From: Acidimicrobiaceae bacterium
GTDB lineage: Bacteria > Actinomycetota > Acidimicrobiia > Acidimicrobiales > RAAP-2
NCBI GenBank assembly: GCA_003133685.1
Contig: PKYQ01000033.1
Coordinates: 1 to 51,872, forward strand
Direction: 5' to 3'
Length of the DNA: 51,872 bases
Under the pieces are notes generated by a model, which saw nothing but the letters and a program-made list of their open reading frames with translations, was not told the DNA's origin and did not search any database. Positions 8,638 through 16,620 of the stretch are shown piece by piece; position 1 is the stretch's first letter, and every line of letters begins with the position of its first letter. The position numbers and the translations under genes are program-made.

Positions 8638-8671
8638 CTTGACAAAAGGTTGCGCTTGACAAAAGGTTGCG
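8638..8671 (+). repeat. Tandem 17-bp repeat carrying two TTGACA boxes
   Basis: CTTGACAAAAGGTTGCG occurs twice back to back at 8638-8654 and 8655-8671, just upstream of the Xre-RES operon. Each copy contains a perfect -35 hexamer TTGACA. The proximal copy is spaced about 16 bases from a weak -10 candidate (TAGTAA, 8678-8683). A perfect duplicate next to an antitoxin gene is a natural operator for autoregulation; it could equally be a recent slippage duplication of the -35 region. Confidence 0.75.
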
Positions 8672-8695
8672 GTACAGTAGTAACAAGGAGGATCC

Positions 8696-9157
8696 ATGGA
8701 AAACGCGAGTGGCACCGTCCAACAGGCGGCTGACGTGGCCAGAAAGCATCCTGATGAGTTTATCTCAGCGCTCTTGGCCGATTCATTGGACAAGGCGGCC
8801 GAAGTGGCGGAAGGTCTCGAGCGAGGGTTAGGGGTTCAGCCCCTGAAGCGCCTCGAGCGCTTGTGGCAGTTGAGCGGCACCGAGGTGGCGGGCGCGTTTG
8901 GCGTGAGCCGTCAGGCCTACTCGAAGTGGCTAGTTTCAGGTATCCCTAGTGAGCGCGTGAAGGACGTAGGTCTACTCGACGAAGCCACGATGGAATTATT
9001 GGCGAATGTGAAGATGGACAAGATCCCTGCGGTGGTGCGCCGGGAGGCGCCGAACTTGGGTGGCTGGTCACTGGTGGAACTGCTGAAGAAAGGCGACTTC
9101 CAAGAGATACGTGACGCCGTAGAGCGCACGTTCAATCTTCGTCTTGTCCAGCCGTGA
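8696..9157 (+). CDS. Xre-like antitoxin of RES-Xre toxin-antitoxin pair
   Basis: A 153-residue DNA-binding antitoxin. A helix-turn-helix is seen at about residues 50-82 (LSGTEVAGAFGVSRQAYSKW), and the C-terminal region (about 100-150) is the part that in the family blocks the toxin active site. A perfect ribosome binding site AAGGAGG at 8685-8691 precedes ATG 8696. The toxin gene overlaps the stop codon (GTGA). The tandem repeat upstream is its probable operator. MbcA of Mycobacterium and ParS of ParST are the functional parallels. Confidence 0.85.
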   Translation: MENASGTVQQAADVARKHPDEFISALLADSLDKAAEVAEGLERGLGVQPLKRLERLWQLSGTEVAGAFGVSRQAYSKWLVSGIPSERVKDVGLLDEATMELLANVKMDKIPAVVRREAPNLGGWSLVELLKKGDFQEIRDAVERTFNLRLVQP

Positions 9158-9726
9158 CGCTGGCAACACTGGAGGTACGGCCGAATGGGCATCTTTGGTT
9201 GCGAGTGTGTAAGTCGACATGGGAAGATCCGGTTGACACCAGTTTTGCCAGGCAAAGCGGTGGACGGTGGAACCCGCCAGAGAGCTGGGACGCGCTCTAC
9301 TTGTCGCGTGATCTGGCCACGGCGCGCTCGCAACTCGACTTGATGGTGGAGGGGTCGTTCGTCACGGTCAATGACCTAAGGACCGAGTTGTACCAGATCG
9401 TCGGAGTGGGTTTACCCAATGACCAAGTGGCCGTCGACGTGGTGAGTGCTGACGGCGTTGCCGCTGCCGGATTTGCGTCGACCTACCCACTTGATGGTGC
9501 GGGCAACATCTTTCGTCACGAGGATTGTTGGCCTGTGGCTCGTGATGGGTTTGATGCAGATCTCGACGGTGTCGAATGTCGCTCGGCCAAGACCACGAAT
9601 GGTTCGAGCAGTGAGTTCTGCTGGTGGCCGCGCGGCAGAACGGTGACAAGCGTCACGGGACGCGTGACCCTAGAGCACTGGATCAGTTCACTGGTCATTG
9701 ACGCAGCAAAGATTTTCACGACTTAG
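9154..9726 (+). CDS. RES-domain toxin (NAD-degrading family), possibly altered active site
   Basis: A 190-residue protein of the RES family, whose characterised members (MbcT, ParT) attack NAD+ or ADP-ribosylate targets. The diagnostic stretch is at residues ~31-50: FARQSGGRWNP, then ALYLS. Arg17 and Tyr49 match the spacing of the family's conserved Arg and Tyr, but the position 11 residues after Tyr49, where the family has Glu, is Gln60. It starts at GTG 9154, overlapping the antitoxin TGA by four bases, so the genes are coupled. If the Glu is truly lost, the toxin may be weakened or dead while the operon still works as a regulator. Confidence 0.82.
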   Translation: MTLATLEVRPNGHLWLRVCKSTWEDPVDTSFARQSGGRWNPPESWDALYLSRDLATARSQLDLMVEGSFVTVNDLRTELYQIVGVGLPNDQVAVDVVSADGVAAAGFASTYPLDGAGNIFRHEDCWPVARDGFDADLDGVECRSAKTTNGSSSEFCWWPRGRTVTSVTGRVTLEHWISSLVIDAAKIFTT

Positions 9727-9913
9727 GCCTGAGTCGATGGAGTTAAGCGGCGTTGTGATGACCAAAGTCAATGGCAAGTGCGCGCTAGTGTGCTCATTCT
9801 TGGACGATCTTGTTTACCGGAGCCGCAGCAAGCACACACCAGGTGTTGCGCCTGTGGTTTTCCATTGCGCAAAGCTTAAGTGACCTAGTGGATCGTGACG
9901 GGAAATCTGGAAG

Positions 9914-10048
9914 CTAAGTCGTTTCCAAAACGGTCGGACTTTCTGACTCGCTGAGTGCATGGTGGTGAGCTTCGAACTCGACCGGTGGCATGTAGTCGAG
10001 CGACGCGTGGATTTGCCGGTTGTTGAACCAGTCGACATTGTTGAGGAT
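9914..10048 (-). pseudogene. IS3-family transposase tail (relic)
   Basis: On the minus strand the translation ends like an IS3-type OrfB: NNVDWFNNRQIHASLDYMPP, then VEFEAHHHAL and a stop at 9914. Intact OrfB is about 280 residues; only the last ~45 remain. The 5' side is replaced directly by the sigma factor region, so the insertion or its decay ended about 50 bases before the sigma factor start and may have replaced its promoter. No inverted repeats were resolved. Confidence 0.8.
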
Positions 10049-10100
10049 CGAAATCGGCAGGAGATGTAACGCGATTCTCGAAAACGGGCAACTAGTAGGT

Positions 10101-10703
10101 ATGAGCAAAAACATGAGCGAGTTGTTGCAGCCCCCGGAAGTCCTGCCACCTGCAGATCCCACCGGAAGGATGGCGGAGTTCGAGAGGATCTACCGAGCGA
10201 ATTTCGTCACGGTGACGTCGTATTTCGCGAGGAAAACGGGGAACCCACAGGTGGCAGCGGATCTCACTGCGGACACCTTCGTTGCAGCGATCACTTCGTT
10301 CGCCTCGTTCGATCCGGGGAAGGGAAGCCCACGTGCCTGGCTGTTCGGCATCGCGAGGCATGTCTTCGCGCGCCACTGCGAAATCACGACGCGCGGGAGG
10401 TATGTCGTTGCTCGGCTGGGCGGCTACCGGGTCCTCGATATCGACGAGGCCGCCGAACTCGTCGACCGCATTGACGCGGAGCGGCCGGGCCGGGTTCTGC
10501 TCAACGGCCTGGCGACTTTGTCCGCAGCGGACTGTGAGGTCGTTGAACTAGTGGACATGACTGGACTGACTCCTAAAGAAGCGGCGACGGCACTGGGAAT
10601 CTCTCCCGGTGCGCTTCGAGTTCGGCTGTTTCGAGCCCGACACAAACTTCGCAAATTGACCGAAAGTATCCAAACCAATGAGAAAGGCACTACCAATGAC
10701 TAA
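10101..10703 (+). CDS. ECF-type RNA polymerase sigma factor
   Basis: A 200-residue sigma-70 family protein with region 2 at about residues 30-95 (YRANFVTVTSYFARKTGN, ADLTADTFVAAI, GSPRAWLFGIARH) and region 4 at about 140-195 (LSAADCEVVELVDMTGLTPK then a helix-turn-helix). It directs polymerase to a small stress or envelope regulon. ATG 10101 is preferred because homology starts soon after it; the frame extends 27 codons upstream into the IS3 relic. The next gene, a membrane-anchored protein, overlaps the stop codon by 8 bases and is the likely partner. Confidence 0.88.
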   Translation: MSKNMSELLQPPEVLPPADPTGRMAEFERIYRANFVTVTSYFARKTGNPQVAADLTADTFVAAITSFASFDPGKGSPRAWLFGIARHVFARHCEITTRGRYVVARLGGYRVLDIDEAAELVDRIDAERPGRVLLNGLATLSAADCEVVELVDMTGLTPKEAATALGISPGALRVRLFRARHKLRKLTESIQTNEKGTTND

Positions 10704-11247
10704 TTTTCAAGACAATCTGCTGCGCGACCTGATGGTCAACCACGGCTCCGAACTCGCCAAGGTCGGCCACCCACGAGCGCGTCGCGTGGCATTGCGTCCG
10801 GGGCGGTTCATTGCGGGAGCGATGGCTGTCGCGACTGTCGCTACCGTCGGGATCACGACGCTCGGGAATAGTCCGGCCGCCTTCGCGGTGACCCAGAACC
10901 CCAACGGCACGGTCACTGTGTCGATCCAGGACATCCAGGCGATCGCACCAGCAAACGCAGCGTTGCAGGCGCTCGGTGTGCGGGCCAAGGCTGTACCCAT
11001 GACGTCAGACTGTGCGAGTCTTGAAGGCGACGTGACGTATCGAGGACCGTTCTCGATTGTGACCGGCGCGGACGGTTCGGTCACACTTGGCCAGAACCTC
11101 CCGGTCGGCTACACCGTGTTGCTCACGGTCGACGACAGCCCTGGAGTTGGGAACGGACTCGGCTTCAGTGCACCGGTGAAGGACCCGGCACCGTCTTGTT
11201 TTTTGAATCCCGTGGACGATCCCAGTCAGCAGCCGCCGACTCCGTAA
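10696..11247 (+). CDS. Membrane-anchored protein coupled to ECF sigma factor (anti-sigma-like)
   Basis: A 183-residue protein with a short basic cytoplasmic N-terminus (about 40 residues), one TM segment near residues 45-70 (ending NSPAAFA), and an extracytoplasmic domain with two cysteines and a Pro-rich tail. It starts at ATG 10696 inside the last codons of the sigma gene. Position and topology suggest it holds or senses for the sigma factor, but no zinc-binding anti-sigma motif is visible, so the role is inferred. The second sigma module (21124-22676) has the same layout. A strong hairpin follows the stop codon. Confidence 0.65.
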   Translation: MTNFQDNLLRDLMVNHGSELAKVGHPRARRVALRPGRFIAGAMAVATVATVGITTLGNSPAAFAVTQNPNGTVTVSIQDIQAIAPANAALQALGVRAKAVPMTSDCASLEGDVTYRGPFSIVTGADGSVTLGQNLPVGYTVLLTVDDSPGVGNGLGFSAPVKDPAPSCFLNPVDDPSQQPPTP

Positions 11248-11253
11248 GCCGTC

Positions 11254-11300
11254 GGCCACGGTTCGGGGTGACCACTATGGGCCCACCCCGAACCGTGGCC
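11254..11300 (+). terminator. Perfect 17-bp hairpin after sigma/partner operon
   Basis: GGCCACGGTTCGGGGTG (11254-11270) is the exact reverse complement of 11284-11300, with a 13-base loop. It starts 6 bases after the stop codon at 11247. There is no U-tract, as is common for actinobacterial terminators. Confidence 0.8.
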
Positions 11301-11628
11301 TTAGCGTGAAGCTGATTTCGACGCGTACGACTATCGTCGTAACTTTTTATGAGCGGACAAATGACCTGCAGCGCCCACGAATCGTTCTCAGGAATACAAC
11401 GTTTCTTTTGTCAACGATCAGCGTGCCTCATCTGATGTCTCGAGGCCAACCGCAGTTTCGTGAGACTGAATCGGTCCAGGTATTCCGGAGACTCTTGTGC
11501 TGGGCAGCACCCTTCTCCCGTTTCGCTGGTTGGTTCCCTAAGGAACCAACTTGTCAGCCGGGGCTGTTGGGTGTGGCTGTTTTCGGCCAGCGTTTTCGCG
11601 GCTTAGTGCGGCTATTTTCGATCAAGGT
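11301..11628. other. Non-coding stretch with a short perfect hairpin
   Basis: No ORF here shows a recognisable product. A perfect 9-bp hairpin lies at 11529-11550 (GTTGGTTCC, loop CTAA, GGAACCAAC). It could be the terminator of the minus-strand MarR gene that ends at 11629 or a remnant of mobile DNA. Confidence 0.45.
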
Positions 11629-11925
11629 TTACAAGCTCAGCCGACGCAGCAATCCGAGAAGCACACGCTGATCATCGACATCCAGGTCGATGAAAAGATG
11701 TGAACTGTGCAGTCGGTTTTGAAGCTCTTTCCATAGCTTGCTGCCGCGGTCGGTGAGTTCGAGGACGCGTTTTCGTCCATCGGTGGGGTGCGGGCAGCGC
11801 ATCACGAGCCCCGCATGTTCGAGCTTGTCCACCATGAGACTTACCGTGGACGAATCGCGACCCAATCTGGATGCGATGTCGCGCCGCGTCGCCCGGTGCT
11901 CGCTGGATGCTAAAGCCCATAACAA
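11629..11925 (-). pseudogene. MarR-type regulator lacking its N-terminal helices (probably broken)
   Basis: The 98 residues cover the winged helix-turn-helix of a MarR regulator: LLWALASSEHRATRRDIASR, STVSLMVDKLEHAGLVMRC, and the wing with DGRKRVLELTDRG. Normal MarR proteins are 140-150 residues and begin with a dimerisation helix that is missing. In the same frame a TGA lies four codons before the TTG I mark as start, and upstream of it the frame still reads TLSTEQLALDS, which looks like the lost coding region before a TAG. Either a short protein starts at TTG 11925, or this is a pseudogene; I favour the latter. It is divergent from the amidase gene. Confidence 0.6.
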
Positions 11926-11978
11926 ACGTCGCTCTCAACTATCAAGTGCCAGTTGCTCCGTCGATAGTGTCTAGTTCC

Positions 11979-13385
11979 ATGGAGAGTGAACCGTGGCTGG
12001 GCGACTCGTGTTCCCTCGTTGACGCATTTCGTGCCGGCGACTTAAGTCCCCTCGAAGCGCTCGACGCATCACTTGGCGCAATCGAAAAGTCCGACCTCAA
12101 CGCCTTCTCGCACGTCGACGCCGACGCCGCACGAGCGAGCGCCGCTGGAGCCGATATCTCACTCCCTTTTGGCGGCGTACCGATGGCAATAAAAGAGCTG
12201 GAGTCGGTCGCCGGCTGGCCCTCCACCGAAGCCTCGTTGGTGTATCGCGACCGCGTCGCAAACTACGACAGCACCCAGATCACTCGACTGCGAGCTGCGG
12301 GCGCCGTTCTCGCAGCGCAAACAACCGCGTCGGAGTTTGGCGGGATCAACTGCACCAGTACCAAGCTGCACGGAACCACACGCAATCCTTGGAACCTGGA
12401 GCGAACGCCAGGCGGCTCCTCGGGCGGTTCAGCGGCCGCCGTCGCTGGTGGCATCTTCCCCATCGCTTCAGGAGGCGACGGCGGCGGCTCCATTCGAATT
12501 CCCGCGGGCTTCACCGGTCTCTTAGGACTGAAGTCCACGTTTGGACGGATTCCGCGAGGTCCCCACGCCCAACAGCCCCCGCTCACCGTGACCGTCGGCT
12601 GCGTCTCGCGCTCGGTGCGTGATACTGCGCGCTGGTTTGATTCGTGCAACGGCTTTGACTCGCGCGACACCTTGAGCCTTCCTCGCGTGAGCCGCTGGGA
12701 AGCAAATCTCGACTCCTTTGACCTCGCGGGCAAGCGAGCGGTGATCTCCATTGATTTGGGTTCCGTGGTCGTTGAACCCGTGCACGGTGCCGTGCTGATC
12801 GAACTGGCCGAATTTTTGATCACCAGGGCCCAACTCATACGAGTCGATCTCGCGATCCACCTCCCCAACGGGGGCCTCGAGTGGTCACTCTCGAACTTGA
12901 TCGGTCTGGCCGGTGCACTGGGCGACAAGTATCCCGCCTGCCACGACGACCTCACGCCGGAGATTCAAATAGGCATGAGAATGGCCACGTCCAGGCTCAA
13001 CCTGCAAAGCGCTGGTGCGGCCGAGATGTTCCGTATCGACGTCAATGAGCAGATGGCTGACATCTTCGAAGAGACCGACTTCATCTTTGCCGCAACCAAT
13101 CCCGACGTGGCCTTCGCGGCCGCCGGTCCAATGGCCACCAAAGTGGGCAACGTCGACATGGTCGCGGAGTATGGCTTCTCCAAAGCCATTGGCAATAACG
13201 GAGCGCTCACCATACCCGCCAACCTCACGGGCAATCCGGCCGTTTCCATTCCCGCCGGTCTCGTTGATGGTCTGCCCGTAGGACTACAGGTCATCGGGCG
13301 TCACCACGAAGAACAACTGTTGTTAGACCTCGCTCGCATCGTTGAGCGAGAACGTCCGTGGCCGCTGGTCGCCCCGTCGGCCTAA
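11979..13385 (+). CDS. Amidase signature family hydrolase
   Basis: A 468-residue cytoplasmic amidohydrolase. The Ser-cisSer-Lys triad is complete: Lys72 in AIKELESVAG, Ser147 in TPGGSSGGSAAA, and nucleophile Ser171 in GGDGGGSIRIPA. The spacings of 75 and 24 residues match those known for the family. The usual GTD before the nucleophile is GGD here. The ATG at 11979 is used, because the frame upstream is the antisense of the MarR relic. No strong ribosome binding site is visible. Family members hydrolyse aryl or alkyl amides, or serve as GatA. The lack of gatC/gatB neighbours argues for a catabolic enzyme. Confidence 0.88.
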   Translation: MESEPWLGDSCSLVDAFRAGDLSPLEALDASLGAIEKSDLNAFSHVDADAARASAAGADISLPFGGVPMAIKELESVAGWPSTEASLVYRDRVANYDSTQITRLRAAGAVLAAQTTASEFGGINCTSTKLHGTTRNPWNLERTPGGSSGGSAAAVAGGIFPIASGGDGGGSIRIPAGFTGLLGLKSTFGRIPRGPHAQQPPLTVTVGCVSRSVRDTARWFDSCNGFDSRDTLSLPRVSRWEANLDSFDLAGKRAVISIDLGSVVVEPVHGAVLIELAEFLITRAQLIRVDLAIHLPNGGLEWSLSNLIGLAGALGDKYPACHDDLTPEIQIGMRMATSRLNLQSAGAAEMFRIDVNEQMADIFEETDFIFAATNPDVAFAAAGPMATKVGNVDMVAEYGFSKAIGNNGALTIPANLTGNPAVSIPAGLVDGLPVGLQVIGRHHEEQLLLDLARIVERERPWPLVAPSA

Positions 13386-13437
13386 ATTCCTAGCGCGTAC
13401 CATTGCTCGGGACATTGTTTGCGAGTGATTCGTAAAT

Positions 13438-13471
13438 TAGTGGTTTGCTAATTCCTCCATGCAAACCACTA
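13438..13471 (+). terminator. Hairpin between amidase and helicase genes
   Basis: TAGTGGTTTGC (13438-13448) and GCAAACCACTA (13461-13471) are perfect inverted copies with a 12-base loop, 53 bases after the amidase stop. It is a probable terminator, though it could also be an operator for the helicase gene starting 44 bases downstream. Confidence 0.6.
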
Positions 13472-13514
13472 TCGCCATTCTGGTTTGGTGCGATCACGTG
13501 GAAAGCAGGAACTC

Positions 13515-16436
13515 ATGAGACCTGAATGTCGCCCAACTGATGGGATCGATTTGGAAGATCAACCTAGTGGTCCGGGGATTTCCTGGACGGGGCTCGCCGG
13601 ACCGGTGGTGCTTGGTCGGTCCGTCCTGCTCGCGCCCGGGGTTGATGCTCCGATGCCTTGGGCAAACTGCGAACGAATCTCGCTCAACGATGTCTCTATC
13701 GCTAGCCCAACGACACTTCGCGCCGTGCGTCGCGCCTTCCTCACCCGTTCGTCGGTCGTCTACGAGATCGATCCCACCATGCAGGAGCCGTGGGGGGGAA
13801 CTGATCAACGCGAAGTCTGGGACGTTGCGCCCAACGCGGATCTGGTCGCGGAGGCGACGTGGCGTCTTGCGTGCTCCAACGCTGTGGATGCCCGCGACGT
13901 GTCGCACCCGACGTGGCCGCTCGTCGCGATGGCCATGAAGTCTGGCGCGAGTCCGGCGACCGGGCGTGACGCCGATGTGGTTCTCGCCGATGGCACTTTC
14001 GTCTGGTGCGATGGCGGTCCCCTGCAACTGTGGGAAGTCGGGGACCAAAGGCTCGGGGGAGCGGCGGTGGTGCCCCGCGCTGCACTCACCAGGGGCCTGC
14101 TCACGCCGGTCGTGGCGACTTCTCTCGCCGCCGCGCTGGCGCCCGACCAGTTACTCGCGGTAGCGGATCCTTCCACGCGTGCGCGCATCATCGCGCCAGC
14201 CGGGTCGGGCAAGACCAGGGTGTTGACCGAGCGAGCCCGACACGTGCTGGACTCCGGCGTGCCGGTCGACTCGCTGCTCCTCGTGGCTTTCAACAAGCGG
14301 GCCCAGCAGGAGATGCGCGAGCGCACGTCCGATCATCCGCGCCTGCAGATCCAGACGCTGAACGCGCTGGCACTGTCGGTCCTCAACGGGACCAACGGGT
14401 TCGTGAGCCGCGGGACCAGGTTGCAGACGATCAATGAACGCGACGTTCGCGCCATCCTCTCGGACTCCGAATACGTCAAGTACCCGCGCAAGACCAATAC
14501 CGACCCGGCGGCGGCGTGGATCGACGCGCTCACCGAAGTCCGGCTCGGTCTGCGCTCGCCGCAGTCGGTGGAAGACGCGTATCGGGGCGACCTCGAGGGC
14601 TTCGCGGCGTTCTTCCCCCACTACCGCCACTATCTCGCGGAGCACAATCAGGTCGATTTCGACGAACAGATCTATTTGGCGATCGAAGTACTACTGCGCG
14701 ATCCCCGGGTGCGGCTCGCCGCCGAGCAGCGCGCCGAGGTATTGCTCGTCGATGAGTACCAGGACCTCACGCCCGCCCACATGCTGCTGCTGCGACTTCT
14801 GGCGGGGCCGTCACTGTCGATCTTCGGGGTCGGTGACGATGACCAGACCATCTACGGTTTTTCGGGCGCGACGCCCGAGTGGCTCGTGCGCTTCGAGGAC
14901 CACGTTCCCGAAGCCGTTCATCACGCGCTGGAGATCAACTACCGCTGCCCGGCGCCGGTGATTACGGCCGCCTTCAACCTATTGTCGCGCAACGCGGTGC
15001 GAGTGCCCAAGGAGATCCGGCCCGGCCCGAACAACGTGCGCTCGGCGGATTCCTTCGCTGTCGCGAAGGTCGATGATCAGCTCCAGCACGTGACCAACCA
15101 CGTGCGACTGCTCCTCGACGCCGGCACGACGCCTTCGCAGATCGCGGTGCTCTCGCGTGTGAACGCGCTCCTGGTCCCGGTGCAAGTTGCGCTCCTGGAG
15201 GCCGGGGTCCCGGTCAACCTGCGCGACGGAGGCGATTTTCTCAAGAGCTCGGGCGTGGAGTCGGCGCTCGCGTGGTTGCGTCTCGCGCTGCGACCCGACC
15301 GGATGAATGGCGCCGACATCATGTTGGCCGTACGCCGGCCGGGCCGAGGCATCTCGCCTCGGGCGCGCGGGTGGATGGGTGAACAGTCCACCGTCGAGGG
15401 CCTCACGCGTCTCGCCGGACGGATGGACGAGTCCACCTCGAAGAAGATCGCCGAGTTCGTCCACGATCTTGAACGCCTCACCAGGTTCGCCGAACGTGCC
15501 ACGACGCCGGAATTGATCGAGTTCGTCCGAACAGAGATTGGCCTCGATCGAGCCCTGGCGACGCTGGACGCCTCGCACCAAGGCCGCAACAGTGCCTCGA
15601 ACTCCGACGGCCTCCGAAGCCTGATCGCCCTGGGGCGCCTGCACGCTGAGCCCAAGACTTTTGACGACTGGCTCTGGAGGTTGTTGAACACGCCGCCGGA
15701 CGAGAACGGCGTGGTGATTGCGACCGTGCACAAGGTCAAGGGCCTCGAGTGGCCCCACGTCATTGTCTACGACGCCAGTTCCACGGTGTTCCCGCATCGG
15801 CTCAGCACTGACATCGAGGAGGAGCGCCGCGTCTTCCACGTCGCCATCACCCGCTGCACTGCGTCGCTGGTCATCACCGCTGACGCCGAGTCGCCGTCAA
15901 TCTTCTTGAACGAGCTGAGCTCTCCGCCCGAGCTTCCTCGTTCGATCAGGGACGAGGAAGCCGAACCAGTTTCGAGCCACAGTCCCGTCGCGAATGATCC
16001 GGTCGCGGCCGAAGTCGGACTGCGCTTCACCTGGGGTGGCTATGACTGCGTGGTCCGCGCCGTGGACGTAAGCGGTGCCTTGGTGTCCGCTGGCGGAGTC
16101 CGGATTACCGTGCCCTTCGGTTCGAGAGTGCAAGTCAACGGGCGGGCCCGATCGCTCAGCCACCCGTCGTCAACGAAGGCACGTCGTGCCCCTGGGCCAA
16201 TCTCGGAAGCCAACGCCGGTCTCTACAACATCCTGAAGGCGTGGCGACTGGAGCAGGCGCGGGCGGACAAGGTTCCGGCATATGTGGTCTTCACCGATCG
16301 CACGCTCGAGGAACTCTCCAGTGTCCGTCCCTGCACGGTTGCTGAGTTGCTAGCCATCAGCGGGATTGGTCCTGCGAAGGTTGATCGATACGGCGACCAG
16401 ATCCTCGCGATTATCAACGTCAGAATCGGCAACTGA
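13515..16436 (+). CDS. UvrD/Rep-type DNA helicase with N-terminal extension and HRDC domain
   Basis: A 973-residue superfamily 1 helicase. Residues 1 to about 215 form an extension I do not recognise (aromatic and Val-rich, probably beta-rich). Walker A is APAGSGKTR at about 226-234, Walker B is VDEYQDLTP near 412, motif III is GDDDQTIYGFSGA, motif V ATVHKVKGLEWPHVIV, and motif VI RVFHVAITRC. The last ~75 residues are an HRDC nucleic-acid-binding domain (FTDRTLEELSSVRPCTVAEL, then GIGPAKVDRYG). AAAGCAGGA precedes ATG 13515. Mycobacterial UvrD2 also ends in HRDC but is about 700 residues. The role is probably DNA repair; the accessory setting leaves defence possible. Confidence 0.9.
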   Translation: MRPECRPTDGIDLEDQPSGPGISWTGLAGPVVLGRSVLLAPGVDAPMPWANCERISLNDVSIASPTTLRAVRRAFLTRSSVVYEIDPTMQEPWGGTDQREVWDVAPNADLVAEATWRLACSNAVDARDVSHPTWPLVAMAMKSGASPATGRDADVVLADGTFVWCDGGPLQLWEVGDQRLGGAAVVPRAALTRGLLTPVVATSLAAALAPDQLLAVADPSTRARIIAPAGSGKTRVLTERARHVLDSGVPVDSLLLVAFNKRAQQEMRERTSDHPRLQIQTLNALALSVLNGTNGFVSRGTRLQTINERDVRAILSDSEYVKYPRKTNTDPAAAWIDALTEVRLGLRSPQSVEDAYRGDLEGFAAFFPHYRHYLAEHNQVDFDEQIYLAIEVLLRDPRVRLAAEQRAEVLLVDEYQDLTPAHMLLLRLLAGPSLSIFGVGDDDQTIYGFSGATPEWLVRFEDHVPEAVHHALEINYRCPAPVITAAFNLLSRNAVRVPKEIRPGPNNVRSADSFAVAKVDDQLQHVTNHVRLLLDAGTTPSQIAVLSRVNALLVPVQVALLEAGVPVNLRDGGDFLKSSGVESALAWLRLALRPDRMNGADIMLAVRRPGRGISPRARGWMGEQSTVEGLTRLAGRMDESTSKKIAEFVHDLERLTRFAERATTPELIEFVRTEIGLDRALATLDASHQGRNSASNSDGLRSLIALGRLHAEPKTFDDWLWRLLNTPPDENGVVIATVHKVKGLEWPHVIVYDASSTVFPHRLSTDIEEERRVFHVAITRCTASLVITADAESPSIFLNELSSPPELPRSIRDEEAEPVSSHSPVANDPVAAEVGLRFTWGGYDCVVRAVDVSGALVSAGGVRITVPFGSRVQVNGRARSLSHPSSTKARRAPGPISEANAGLYNILKAWRLEQARADKVPAYVVFTDRTLEELSSVRPCTVAELLAISGIGPAKVDRYGDQILAIINVRIGN

Positions 16437-16620
16437 TACCCCGCGGTGCCGCTTCAAGTCAGTTCGTGCGTAACAGTTGGGTCAAGATGACAGTCGGTGC
16501 GTGAGGGTTCACGTCGGGCCTCCGACATCAACGATCTACGACTCATGTGAGCATTTGCATTGCCCGCCTCGTTCAAGTTGCGGTCCATCTGGGCTTCTGT
16601 GGACCATTAGGTTTTGTCTC

